From contig JBKBMT010000002.1 in assembly GCA_046295655.1 (NCBI GenBank), positions 1-64,000 of the forward strand: a stretch of 64,000 nt of DNA, given 5' to 3'. The DNA is from JBKBMT01 sp046295655 (GTDB taxonomy: Bacteria; Pseudomonadota; Alphaproteobacteria; Rhodobacterales; Rhodobacteraceae). Made by a program: the position numbers and the translations under genes. Below the pieces are notes generated by a model. That model saw only the letters and a list, made by a program, of their open reading frames with translations, ran no database searches and was not told the origin of the DNA. Position 1 is the first letter of the stretch. Every line of letters starts with the position of its first letter. Below are positions 42,699 to 50,734 of the stretch, one piece after another.

Positions 42699-43133
42699 AT
42701 GCTTGTCCAGCAGATTCTCGGCTCCAAGACGATCGACGGTGTCGCCACCGTGCGGCCGGGCACGACGGTGCGCGAGGCGGTGTCGGCGCTTGCGCAAAAG
42801 CGGATCGGCGCGCTGATCGTGTCCTCGGACGGCAAACGGGTTGCCGGGATCGTTTCGGAACGCGATATCGTGCGCGAACTCGCCAGCCAGGGCCCCTCGG
42901 TCCTCGATCAGCCGGTGGAACGGATCATGACGGCCACCATCGTCGGCTGCGCCAGGACCGACACGGCGGATCAGGTTCTGGAGAAGATGACCGAAGGCCG
43001 GTTCCGCCACATGCCGGTCATGGAGGGCGGGCAGATGATCGGCCTCATCTCGATCGGCGACGTGGTCAAGGCACGGCTGATGGAGCTGGCGATGGAGAAG
43101 GATGCCCTTGAGGGCATGATCAAAGGCTTCTGA
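42699..43133 (+). CDS. CBS-domain protein
   Basis: 144 aa made of two CBS motifs (VREAVSALAQKRIGALIVSSDGKRVAGIVSERDIV and VLEKMTEGRFRHMPVMEGGQMIGLISIGDVV, quoted here only by their cores ALIVSS and RHMPVMEGG). Single Bateman-module proteins of this type bind adenine nucleotides and act as energy or redox sensors. GGGGGAGGA lies before the ATG. It follows the LysR gene by 48 bp and precedes coaD by 70 bp on the same strand; its partner protein cannot be identified from the context. Confidence 0.88.
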   Translation: MLVQQILGSKTIDGVATVRPGTTVREAVSALAQKRIGALIVSSDGKRVAGIVSERDIVRELASQGPSVLDQPVERIMTATIVGCARTDTADQVLEKMTEGRFRHMPVMEGGQMIGLISIGDVVKARLMELAMEKDALEGMIKGF

Positions 43134-43203
43134 CAGGGGCCGCTTGCAATCGCCGTTGTGTTGATGTTGCCATGCGCCGGAACGGCGAGCTGCGGGGAGC
43201 AGG

Positions 43204-43713
43204 ATGCGCATCGGACTTTATCCCGGCACCTTCGACCCGGTGACGCTCGGGCATATGGACATCATCCACCGGGCCTGCCTGCTCGTGGACCGACTGGTGA
43301 TCGGGGTAGCGATCAACCGGGACAAGGGACCGCTGTTCAGCCTTGAACAGCGCGTCGCGATGATCGAGGCCGAATGCGCCGAGCTGAACCGGCCGAACGG
43401 AACCGAGATCATCGCCCACCCGTTCGAGAATCTGCTGATCGACTGTGCCCGCGACGTTGGCGCGTCGGTCATCGTCCGGGGCCTCCGGGCTGTCGCGGAC
43501 TTCGAATACGAGTTCCAGATGGTCGGCATGAACCGGGCACTCGACTCATCGATCGAGACGGTGTTCCTGATGGCCGACGCACGCCGGCAGGCGATCGCCT
43601 CGAAGCTGGTGAAGGAGATTGCACGACTGGGTGGCGACGTGTCCAAGTTCGTGCCGCCTCGGGTCAACGAGGCGCTGCGTCAGCGGTTCGGGCCGATCCG
43701 GTCCGGCGGCTGA
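43204..43713 (+). CDS. coaD: Phosphopantetheine adenylyltransferase
   Basis: 169 aa, typical size. The nucleotidyltransferase motif GLYPGTFDPVTLGHMDII has the TxGH adenine-binding site; RGLRAVADFEYEFQM and ETVFLMADARRQAIASKLVKE are CoaD hallmarks. It makes dephospho-CoA from 4'-phosphopantetheine and ATP. GGGGAGCAGG precedes the ATG. Its last 34 bases overlap the 3' end of the convergent antiporter gene, so the two genes share coding DNA on opposite strands. Confidence 0.97.
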   Translation: MRIGLYPGTFDPVTLGHMDIIHRACLLVDRLVIGVAINRDKGPLFSLEQRVAMIEAECAELNRPNGTEIIAHPFENLLIDCARDVGASVIVRGLRAVADFEYEFQMVGMNRALDSSIETVFLMADARRQAIASKLVKEIARLGGDVSKFVPPRVNEALRQRFGPIRSGG

Positions 43714-46265
43714 TCCGACGACTGATCCGCCGCATCGGGCTGCGGCCCGGCCTGTCTGACCTCGCCCAGACCGGCGCTGTCCAGATCGATCCGCAGGCCG
43801 CGACGGGCGGCGCTTTCCTCTACCGCGCGGCGCAACGACCGATGCTTGCGCATCAGTTCGATGAACCGTGCCTCGTCCAGCACCAGAAGGGTGCAGGCGG
43901 TGATTGCGGTGACCTGCGTGCGGCGCGCCTTGCGGGAAAGGACGGCAAGCTGTCCGAACATCTCGCCCCGGCCGAGCCGCAACGTCTGGCCTGCGGTCAC
44001 CGCCTCGACCGCGCCCGAGGCGATGAACCAGACCTGGCGCGGCATCTCGTCCCGGCGCAGGATCACTTCGCCCGGTGCCGCATAGACAGTGCGCAACTGC
44101 CGGGCAAGGCGGCGACGCGGCACCTCCTTCATGTCCGAGAACAGCGGAAACTGCGCGACAAGATCGGCCTTCTGCAGGGCAAGGTCGATGGCCGGCCTCT
44201 GCGCAAGGCTGCGCTGACGCAGTTCGGCCTCGGCGGCCAGCGCCCTCCGCAACTCGGGGCCGATCAGGCCGTCGGCGACAAGCTGGTCGTATTCCCGTTC
44301 CTCCTGCAACAGGGTCATCTGTCGGATCAGGCGCCGTTCCAGCGCCTCGGCATGGCCGGGAAACTGCAAGCGCAGTCCGTCGAGTTCCTTCTGCGTCTCC
44401 TCCATCCGCCGATCGAGCAGTTCGTGCAGAAGGTCGGCCACCCGGCGACCGTGGATGCGCAGGATGCGCCGGTCGATGAAATCGTGCAGGTCGCGCAGGA
44501 TCAGTTCCTTGGTCACGATCCTCTCGAACCGGTCTGCGGTCAGACGCGCCAGCGGCCGGGACAGCCGAAGCCGGTTGTGGAGCCATTCCGCAATGCGATA
44601 GCCGCGGCTAGGGCGCAGGGCCTTGCGCGCGGCATCGCGATATCCGGTTCGCCCGCCGGCGCGCGTCGCCTCGATGATCCGGTCGGCGTCGGTCAGCATC
44701 CGGTTGGCCAGATGCGCCGGAATCAGCCGCTCCCGGAAGGCGTCCAGCACGAGATCGCGCTCGCGCCCGGCAAGCGCCACCAGCCCGAGCGTGATCCGGT
44801 CCCTGTCCGGTATGTCGGTGCCCTCGTCGGCCTCCGCGACGGCCCGGTCCAGCCGGGTCGCGAACCGCTTGGCCTCGTCGCGGATCGTCTCGCGCGGCAG
44901 GCCGAGGCCGCGGGCGGTCTCGGCCACGGTTTCCCGCACGCTTTGCAGCGCCACGGCTACCACCTGCGCCGCAAGCGCCCGGTCCAGCGGCGACAACCGG
45001 TCAAGCCCGAGCTTGCGGATCACCAGCGTCAGCGTCGTGCCCTGAACGAGCAGGGTGAACAGGGTGAAGCCGGTCGCAATGATCCCCACTTCGCGCCGGA
45101 TATCGGGCGCGATGCGAAAGCTCTCGGTGACGGCAAGCGCCAGCGCCAGCGTCACCGCCCCGCGCAACCCGCCCCAGAGGATGGCGATGCGATACGGCGG
45201 CTCGACCCGGGGCGAGACGCGCAGCCGTGTCAGCAGCGGCAACAGCCCGAACAGGATCACCGCCCGGGCAGCGAAAGCGGCGACGACGGTGATCAGGATG
45301 AGGATCAGGTCATAGGCCCGAAGATCGGCCATCAGCCTGGGAATCAGCAGAGCCGCAAGGACGAAGATGAGCCCGCCAGCCCAGAAACCCAGCAGGTCCC
45401 AGGTGTCGCGCAGCTTGGCCAGTGCCGGCGGAGCCATCTGCCCCGGTGCCAGGTAGTTGAGCGTCAGGCCCGCTGCCACGACGGCGACCACCCCCGACAC
45501 CCCGGCCACAGTATCCGCCAGGATATAGGCCAGATAGGGCAGCGCGACGGTCAGCGACACCTGGGCCAGGGGATGGCCGTCAAGGCGCGACAGACCGGCC
45601 ATCGCCGAGGCACCCGCAAGCCACCCGATGAGGGCGCCGCCAAGCAGCAGCCAGGGGAACGAGACCAGGGCCTGCAACGGCCCGGGGGCATCGATGCCGA
45701 TGGCGACCGCGGCGAAGAACAGCCCGAACAGGGCGATTGCTGCGGCGTCGTTCAACAGGCTCTCGCCTTCGACGATGCGCGCAAGACGCTGCGGCGCCGG
45801 GGTGGCGCGGAAGATGCCGACAACGGCCGAGGGATCGGTGGTCGACACGATCGCACCGACCAGCATGCAGGCGACCAGTGGCATCGTGACGAAGGGCGCC
45901 AGGGCGAAGCCGACGAAGGCAGTCGCGACCGCGACGGCGACGACCGCCAGCACCAGAACCGGAACCCAGTCGTCCAGCATCCGGCGCAGGTCGATGCTGA
46001 GCGCGACCTGGAAGATCAGCGTCGGGAGAAAGACGTAAAGGAACAGGCTCGACCGGATCGGAAGGTTCAGGATCGCCAGCGCCACCGGGTTCAGCGCATC
46101 GGTCAGGTCGGTGCGCCAGAAGAACGCCGCCGCGGCCCCGATCCCGATCCCCAGCAGAGCAAGCACCACGGTCGCCGGCATCCGCGCCGCCGCGGCAATC
46201 GGCTCGGCCATGGCGATGACCACGAACAGCCCGGTAACGATCGCAACGACAATGACAAGGTCCAT
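43680..46265 (-). CDS. CPA1-family Na+/H+ antiporter with C-terminal cyclic-nucleotide-type domain
   Basis: 861 aa. About 12 membrane segments occupy residues 1-430, with the ion-path motifs STTDPSAVVGIFR and EGESLLNDAAAIALFG (ND motif of NHE proteins) and WGGLRGAVTLALALAV. A long soluble helical region follows (to about residue 700), then a cAMP/CRP-like cyclic-nucleotide-binding fold (FPLFSDMKEVPRRRLARQL, APGEVILRRDEMPRQVWFIASG, GRGEMFGQLAVLS). The architecture resembles sperm NHE and plant SOS1 exchangers. It probably exports Na+ or K+ in exchange for protons, gated by a nucleotide or by the regulatory domain. It is convergent with coaD. Confidence 0.9.
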   Translation of the reverse strand: MDLVIVVAIVTGLFVVIAMAEPIAAAARMPATVVLALLGIGIGAAAAFFWRTDLTDALNPVALAILNLPIRSSLFLYVFLPTLIFQVALSIDLRRMLDDWVPVLVLAVVAVAVATAFVGFALAPFVTMPLVACMLVGAIVSTTDPSAVVGIFRATPAPQRLARIVEGESLLNDAAAIALFGLFFAAVAIGIDAPGPLQALVSFPWLLLGGALIGWLAGASAMAGLSRLDGHPLAQVSLTVALPYLAYILADTVAGVSGVVAVVAAGLTLNYLAPGQMAPPALAKLRDTWDLLGFWAGGLIFVLAALLIPRLMADLRAYDLILILITVVAAFAARAVILFGLLPLLTRLRVSPRVEPPYRIAILWGGLRGAVTLALALAVTESFRIAPDIRREVGIIATGFTLFTLLVQGTTLTLVIRKLGLDRLSPLDRALAAQVVAVALQSVRETVAETARGLGLPRETIRDEAKRFATRLDRAVAEADEGTDIPDRDRITLGLVALAGRERDLVLDAFRERLIPAHLANRMLTDADRIIEATRAGGRTGYRDAARKALRPSRGYRIAEWLHNRLRLSRPLARLTADRFERIVTKELILRDLHDFIDRRILRIHGRRVADLLHELLDRRMEETQKELDGLRLQFPGHAEALERRLIRQMTLLQEEREYDQLVADGLIGPELRRALAAEAELRQRSLAQRPAIDLALQKADLVAQFPLFSDMKEVPRRRLARQLRTVYAAPGEVILRRDEMPRQVWFIASGAVEAVTAGQTLRLGRGEMFGQLAVLSRKARRTQVTAITACTLLVLDEARFIELMRKHRSLRRAVEESAARRGLRIDLDSAGLGEVRQAGPQPDAADQSSDQPPDRIGPNR

Positions 46266-46420
46266 ATCCGTCGATACCGCGGTGCGTTGCTGCCGGAAAG
46301 TCCTGCCGCTTCACCTTTGGTTTCGATGGCGAAACCTGAACTCGATCCCGGGTCGGATGACGATCGCCGCACGCCGTCGCGCGGCGCGCGGGCGTCGGGT
46401 GATGTCGCGCCGACGGCCGT

Positions 46421-46561
46421 TCAGCGCCAGAAGCTGACCCAGGCAATCAGATCAACGAACCGCCGCGCGAGGAACAGCAGTGCGCCCAGCCCGAACAGCA
46501 GATCGGCGGCGACAAAGACCGTCACCGCCGCTGCCAGCACCAGGGCAAACCGGTTGCTCAC
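46421..46561 (-). CDS. 46-aa membrane micro-protein encoded behind gap
   Basis: Read leftward from a GTG at 46561, 13 bp after the gap stop, to TGA at 46421. It starts (M)SNRFALVLAAAVTVFVAAD and ends FLDLI-like RRFVDLIAWVSFWR: one hydrophobic helix, a short Gly-Leu-rich turn, a basic RR, and an amphipathic WxxFWR tail. I recall short ORFs with the same layout and the same FLARxFxDLIxxxxFWR ending right behind gap in other Rhodobacterales, often mislabelled as GAPDH. That recollection, the position and the protein-like composition support a real gene. Function unknown; an inner-membrane location is likely. Confidence 0.65.
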   Translation of the reverse strand: MSNRFALVLAAAVTVFVAADLLFGLGALLFLARRFVDLIAWVSFWR

Positions 46562-46573
46562 CGGCAGCCGCCG

Positions 46574-47578
46574 TCAGGACAGAAGCCGCCCCATGGCGCC
46601 GGCGACGTCGGCCATCCGGCACGAAAAACCCCATTCGTTGTCGTACCACGCCAGCACCCGCACCGTCCGGCCGCCGACCACCTTGGTCTGGTCGGGCGCG
46701 AAGATGGACGAATGGGGCGTGTGGTTGAAGTCGATCGAGACCTTCGGCTCGGGGTCGTAGGCCAGCACCATGCCCATGTAGCCTGCCGCCGCCTCGCGCA
46801 CGGCCTCGTTCACCTCGTCGACCGTCACGGATTTCGCGGCCTGGAAGGTCAGGTCCACGGCCGAGACATTGGGCGTCGGAACCCGGATCGCGGTGCCGTC
46901 GAGCTTGCCGGCCAGTTCCGGCAGAACCTCGCCCAGCGCCTTGGCCGCGCCGGTCGATGTGGGAATCATCGCCATCGCCGCGGCACGGGCGCGGTAGAGA
47001 TCCTTGTGCCGGCGGTCCAGAGTCGGCTGGTCGCCGGTATAGCTGTGGATCGTGGTCATGATGCCGGATTCGATCCCGATCGCATCGTTCAGAACCTTCG
47101 CAAGCGGCGCCAGGCAGTTGGTCGTGCAGGATCCGTTCGAGACCACCAGATGTTCGGGCAGAAGCTGGCGATGGTTCACGCCGTAGACCACCGTCTTGTC
47201 CGCCCGTTTGGCGGGGGCCGAAACCAGCACCCGTCGGGCCCCGCGCGAGAGGTGAACCGCGGCCTTGTCACGGTCGTTGAACTTGCCCGTGCATTCAAGG
47301 ACGACATCGACGCCCTCCCAGTCCAACTCGGACGGATCGTAGGTGGACATGACCCGGATCGGACCGCGGCCCAGGTCCATGGTGTTCCCCGCAACCCTCA
47401 CCGTTCCGGGAAAGCGACCGTGGACGCTGTCATACTTGAGCAGATGGGCGTTGGTCTCGACCGGGCCGGTCGCGTTGATCGCGACCACCTGCACGTCGTT
47501 GCGCCCGCTTTCGGCGATATGCGCAAGCGTGCACCGACCGATCCGGCCGAACCCGTTTATGCCGATGGTGATCGTCAT
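46574..47578 (-). CDS. gap: Type I glyceraldehyde-3-phosphate dehydrogenase
   Basis: 334 aa. NAD(P)-binding GINGFGRIGRC at residues 7-17, catalytic Cys151 in SNGSCTTNCLAP, and TIHSYTGDQ with the active-site histidine are intact. At the usual Asp32 position that selects NAD the sequence reads VVAINATGP, with Ala in place of Asp, which suggests NADP or dual cofactor use. It serves glycolysis or gluconeogenesis. The gene is divergent from coxE and followed by the micro-ORF at 46421. Another gap copy with the usual Asp could exist elsewhere in the genome. Confidence 0.95.
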   Translation of the reverse strand: MTITIGINGFGRIGRCTLAHIAESGRNDVQVVAINATGPVETNAHLLKYDSVHGRFPGTVRVAGNTMDLGRGPIRVMSTYDPSELDWEGVDVVLECTGKFNDRDKAAVHLSRGARRVLVSAPAKRADKTVVYGVNHRQLLPEHLVVSNGSCTTNCLAPLAKVLNDAIGIESGIMTTIHSYTGDQPTLDRRHKDLYRARAAAMAMIPTSTGAAKALGEVLPELAGKLDGTAIRVPTPNVSAVDLTFQAAKSVTVDEVNEAVREAAAGYMGMVLAYDPEPKVSIDFNHTPHSSIFAPDQTKVVGGRTVRVLAWYDNEWGFSCRMADVAGAMGRLLS

Positions 47579-47605
47579 GCGCCTGTCTCCGTCCCGCTCC
47601 GCAAT

Positions 47606-47685
47606 GGTATACCTGCCTTGATAGTCCGAACCGGCCGCGTTCGGAAGGCGGAAAGAGGCGCATTTTCAGGATGTTAACGCAAACA
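47606..47685. promoter_or_regulatory. Palindromes upstream of gap
   Basis: An 8-bp palindrome GGTATACC (47606-47613) lies 28 bp before the gap start. A second element TGTTAACGCAAACA (47672-47685), with TGTT and AACA arms, lies 94 bp before it and resembles LacI-family half-sites used by central-carbon regulators in alphaproteobacteria. Both are pattern matches in a 263-bp divergent region. Confidence 0.25.
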
Positions 47686-47841
47686 CAACCGGCGCGGTGC
47701 ACAATTGCATGCGGTAGCGGGGACGCAGCGCCCTTTCCGACACCAATGCCGACCTGCGCATCGGTCCGATTCGACCCGCGCCGAAAGTCGGCCTTGCACC
47801 CGCTGCGGGGGCCCGCCACGCTGGAATCGGAAAGGTAGGCC

Positions 47842-49107
47842 ATGCCCGAATACCCCGACCTTCCCCTGCCCGAGGACGGCAAGCTGGTGAACAACATCAC
47901 CCACTTTGCCCGTGCCCTGCGTCGCGCGGGTCTGCCGGTTGGGCCGGGCCGGGTGCTGCAGGCGATCCGGGCGGTCGAGGCTGCCGGATTCACCCGCCGG
48001 GCGGATTTCTACTGGACGCTGCATGCCTGCTTCGTCAGCCGGCCCGAGGAGCGGCAGGTGTTCCATCAGGTCTTTCGGCTTTACTGGCGCGATCCGCGCT
48101 ATCTGGAACACATGATGAGCCTGCTTCTGCCGGCGGTGCGCGGTGTGCAGGAGGAGGTTGCGGCCGACGCCGGAGCAAAGCGCGCGGCCGAAGCCCTGCT
48201 GGACGGGGCCGAGGCACCGGAGCGATCGGACCCTGCGCCGGAGGACGGCGAGGATGCATTGGTCGAGATCGACGCGAGCCAGACCGCTTCGGAAACGGAA
48301 CGGCTGCGGACGCTGGATTTCGAACAGATGTCGGCGGCAGAGGCGGCGGCGGCCAAGCGGATGCTCGCGACGCTGCAGCTGCCGGTGCGTCCGATCGCCT
48401 CGCGCCGGCTGGGCGCCGACCCCCAGGGGCGACGGCCCGACTGGCGGCGCACCCTGCGACAGGCGCTGGCGCAGGGGGGCGAGATCGCCGCCGTCGCCCG
48501 TCGCGCACCCCGGACACGCTGGCCGAACCTGATCGTGCTGTGCGACATCTCCGGGTCGATGGCGGACTATTCGCGCATGGTGCTCCATTTCGTTCATGCC
48601 GTCGCCAATCGGCAGGGCCAGGGCTGGGCCAAGGTTCATGCCTTCACCTTCGGAACCCGGCTGACCAACATCACCCGGCATTTGCGACAGCGAGACGTGG
48701 ACAGCGCGCTGAACGCAGCCGGGGCACAGGCACAGGACTGGCAGGGCGGCACCCGCATCGGTGCCTGCCTGCATGCCTTCAACCGCGACTGGTCGCGTCG
48801 GGTGCTGGGCCAGGGGGCGGTGGTGCTGCTGATCTCGGACGGGCTGGACCGTGATGACCCCGCCGCCCTGGCGCGCGAGATGGAACGGCTGCACCTGTCC
48901 TGTCGCAGGCTGATCTGGGTCAATCCGCTGCTGCGCTGGGACGGGTTCGCGCCCCGGGCCAGGGGCGTGAGGGCCATGCTGCCGCATGTCGACGTATTCC
49001 GTTCCGGTCACTCGATCGCCACGCTCGAAGGGTTGGCCGAGGCGATCTCGCGACCGGGTGACAGCGGCGAGAAGACCCGCCTGATGTGGCAGCTCGCCGC
49101 GGGGTGA
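47842..49107 (+). CDS. coxE: CoxE-like VWA-domain protein
   Basis: 421 aa. The N-terminal half is helical with an acidic linker (about residues 125-150); the C-terminal half is a von Willebrand A domain with the MIDAS motif CDISGSMADYS, the later threonine in GGTRIG and the aspartate in LISDGLDRDD. CoxE works with the MoxR-type ATPase CoxD to mature the Mo-Cu or Mo site of CO dehydrogenases and relatives. The structural genes coxSLM lie 2 kb away on the other strand; no coxD-like ATPase is in the window. It is divergent from gap by 263 bp. Confidence 0.9.
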   Translation: MPEYPDLPLPEDGKLVNNITHFARALRRAGLPVGPGRVLQAIRAVEAAGFTRRADFYWTLHACFVSRPEERQVFHQVFRLYWRDPRYLEHMMSLLLPAVRGVQEEVAADAGAKRAAEALLDGAEAPERSDPAPEDGEDALVEIDASQTASETERLRTLDFEQMSAAEAAAAKRMLATLQLPVRPIASRRLGADPQGRRPDWRRTLRQALAQGGEIAAVARRAPRTRWPNLIVLCDISGSMADYSRMVLHFVHAVANRQGQGWAKVHAFTFGTRLTNITRHLRQRDVDSALNAAGAQAQDWQGGTRIGACLHAFNRDWSRRVLGQGAVVLLISDGLDRDDPAALAREMERLHLSCRRLIWVNPLLRWDGFAPRARGVRAMLPHVDVFRSGHSIATLEGLAEAISRPGDSGEKTRLMWQLAAG

Positions 49108-49255
49108 CCCCCATGCCCCCGGGATGCTTGGCTTCGGTCAATGAGGGACGCCGGCAGTCCGGTCGATCGTTCATGCCCGTAGCGCGCACGCCCGGGCGAT
49201 CCGCACCCCCGCCGGGCCGGGCCTATCCGTGCGGCAACCGCGATCGGACCAAAGC

Positions 49256-49285
49256 GGCGCCGCAGGTCCTCCCGCCTGCGGCGCC
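49256..49285. other. GC-rich hairpin downstream of coxE
   Basis: GGCGCCGCAGG-TCCTCCCG-CCTGCGGCGCC, with perfect 11-bp arms, lies about 150 bp after the coxE stop. No T-run follows on either strand, so it may be a Rho-linked stop or a processing hairpin. Nothing else is recognisable in the 287 bp between coxE and the VOC gene. Confidence 0.5.
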
Positions 49286-49394
49286 CGGGCGTTCCGGTCC
49301 TGCATTTCCGCACCAAAGCTGAGCGGCGCCGGACCTGCCGTTCGGGCACGATTTGCCCTACCTTGGGCACGTACCCCAGCCCCAAGGAAACATC

Positions 49395-49880
49395 ATGAAA
49401 AACCGCATCCATCCGGCCACCCGCATAGGACACGTTCACCTGAAGGTCGCCGATCTCGACCGCGCCATCGCCTTCTATTCCGGCGTGCTCGGCTTCGAGG
49501 TCACGCAGCGCTATGGCGATGGCGCGGCGTTCCTGTCGGCCGGCGGCTATCACCATCACATCGGACTGAACACCTGGGAAAGCCGGGGCGGCCGCCCGCC
49601 GGCGCCGGGCACGACCGGGCTTTACCATACCGCGATCCTCTATCCCGACCGCGCCGCACTGGCCGACGCAGTGAACCGGGTCCTGCAGGCGGGCATTCCG
49701 CTTGACGGCGCATCGGATCATGGTGTCAGCGAGGCGGTCTACCTGCGAGACCCGGACGGAAACGGGGTCGAACTGTACCGCGACCGGCCCCAAGCGGAAT
49801 GGCCCCGGGATGCAGAGGGAAGGCTTGCGATGGTAACGGAACGTCTGGACCTGCGCGCGCTGCTGGCCGAGGCGGCATGA
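49395..49880 (+). CDS. VOC family (glyoxalase/ring-cleavage dioxygenase-like) protein
   Basis: 161 aa from the ATG at 49395, with AAGGAAA upstream. One vicinal-oxygen-chelate module is clear: RIGHVHLKVADLDRAIAFYSGVLGFEV, with a metal-binding histidine, GGYHHHIGLNTW, GLYHTAILYPDRAAL and RDPDGNGVELYRDRP with the glutamate ligand. The sequence resembles CatE/YfiE-type extradiol dioxygenase relatives, but glyoxalase-type functions cannot be excluded. It lies between coxE and the convergent coxM and shares a terminator with coxM. Confidence 0.88.
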   Translation: MKNRIHPATRIGHVHLKVADLDRAIAFYSGVLGFEVTQRYGDGAAFLSAGGYHHHIGLNTWESRGGRPPAPGTTGLYHTAILYPDRAALADAVNRVLQAGIPLDGASDHGVSEAVYLRDPDGNGVELYRDRPQAEWPRDAEGRLAMVTERLDLRALLAEAA

Positions 49881-49884
49881 AAAT

Positions 49885-49910
49885 GGCCCGCCCCCTGCGG
49901 GGGGCGGGCC
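49885..49910. terminator. Intrinsic terminator between the VOC gene and coxM
   Basis: GGCCCGCCCCC-TGCG-GGGGGCGGGCC, an 11-bp stem just after the VOC stop. On the minus strand it is followed by ATTTTC and lies 20 bp beyond the coxM stop, which makes it a good terminator for the leftward cox operon. Confidence 0.85.
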
Positions 49911-49929
49911 GTTGCAGGCCTCGCTGCAG

Positions 49930-50724
49930 TCAGCCGCGGGCAGCGGCGACCGCGCGTTTCGTCATCACCTTCACCAGATGGGCGCGGTATTCCGGCGTGC
50001 CGTGAAGGTCGCCGATCATGCCATTCGCCGAAGGGGCCGACAGCGCCTCGACCGCCGCGGTCGAGAAGTCGCCCGCCAGCGCCGTCTCGGCCTCCGACCA
50101 GCGGAACACGCCGCCCTCGGAGGCACCCGTTACCCCGACCCGAACCCTGTCGTCGAACCGCGCCACGAAGACGCCAGTCAAAGCGAACCGCGACGCGGGC
50201 TGATGAAACTTGGCATAGGCCGCGGCCTTCGGGATCGGGAAGCGGACCGACGTTATGATCTCGCCGTCATGCAGGGCCGTGGTAAACATGCCCTCGAAGA
50301 AGTCGTCCGCCGCGATCTCGCGCCGGTCGGTCACGATGGTCGCCCCCGAGGCAAGCACAGCCGCCGGGTAGCAGGCCGAGGGGTCGTTGTTGGCCAGGCT
50401 GCCGCCGATCGTTCCCCGGTTGCGCACCGCCGGGTCGCCGATCTGGCCGGCAAGCGCGGCAAGCGCCGGGTAGTGCGCCGCCGCCTCGCGCGCGACCTCT
50501 GCATGGGTCGTGGCACCGCCCACCGACAGGCCGCCCTCGCCCATGCAGACGCCCCGCATCTCGGCCACGCCTGTCAGGCTGACCAGCACCGCTGGCGCCG
50601 CCAGCCGCGCCTTCAGCGCGGGGATCAGCGTCTGCCCTCCCGAGATCGCCTGCGCCTCTTCCGCGCCCATCGCCTTGATCGCATCGGCAAGATTCGCGGG
50701 CTTCACGAAGTCGAAGTTGTGCAT
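49930..50724 (-). CDS. coxM: CO dehydrogenase-like FAD-binding (medium) subunit
   Basis: 264 aa, a shortened medium subunit. FAD-binding motifs AISGGQTLIPALK and RNRGTIGGSLANNDPSACYP are present, and the C-terminal domain ends the family fold (LHGTPEYRAHLVKVMTKRAV). It passes electrons from the Fe-S subunit to an acceptor in molybdenum hydroxylases. It is the third gene of coxS-coxL-coxM, 10 bp after coxL, and ends at a strong terminator. Its sequence alone does not separate CO dehydrogenase from related form II enzymes. Confidence 0.93.
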   Translation of the reverse strand: MHNFDFVKPANLADAIKAMGAEEAQAISGGQTLIPALKARLAAPAVLVSLTGVAEMRGVCMGEGGLSVGGATTHAEVAREAAAHYPALAALAGQIGDPAVRNRGTIGGSLANNDPSACYPAAVLASGATIVTDRREIAADDFFEGMFTTALHDGEIITSVRFPIPKAAAYAKFHQPASRFALTGVFVARFDDRVRVGVTGASEGGVFRWSEAETALAGDFSTAAVEALSAPSANGMIGDLHGTPEYRAHLVKVMTKRAVAAARG

Positions 50725-50734
50725 CCTGTCCTCC

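Noticed and set aside
43374..46760. 1,128-codon open frame on the plus strand opposite the antiporter gene
   Set aside because: It lies antisense to a protein with intact transporter and nucleotide-fold motifs; its translation is rich in Arg, Gln, Pro and His with no recognisable domain, the usual result of high-GC codon bias.
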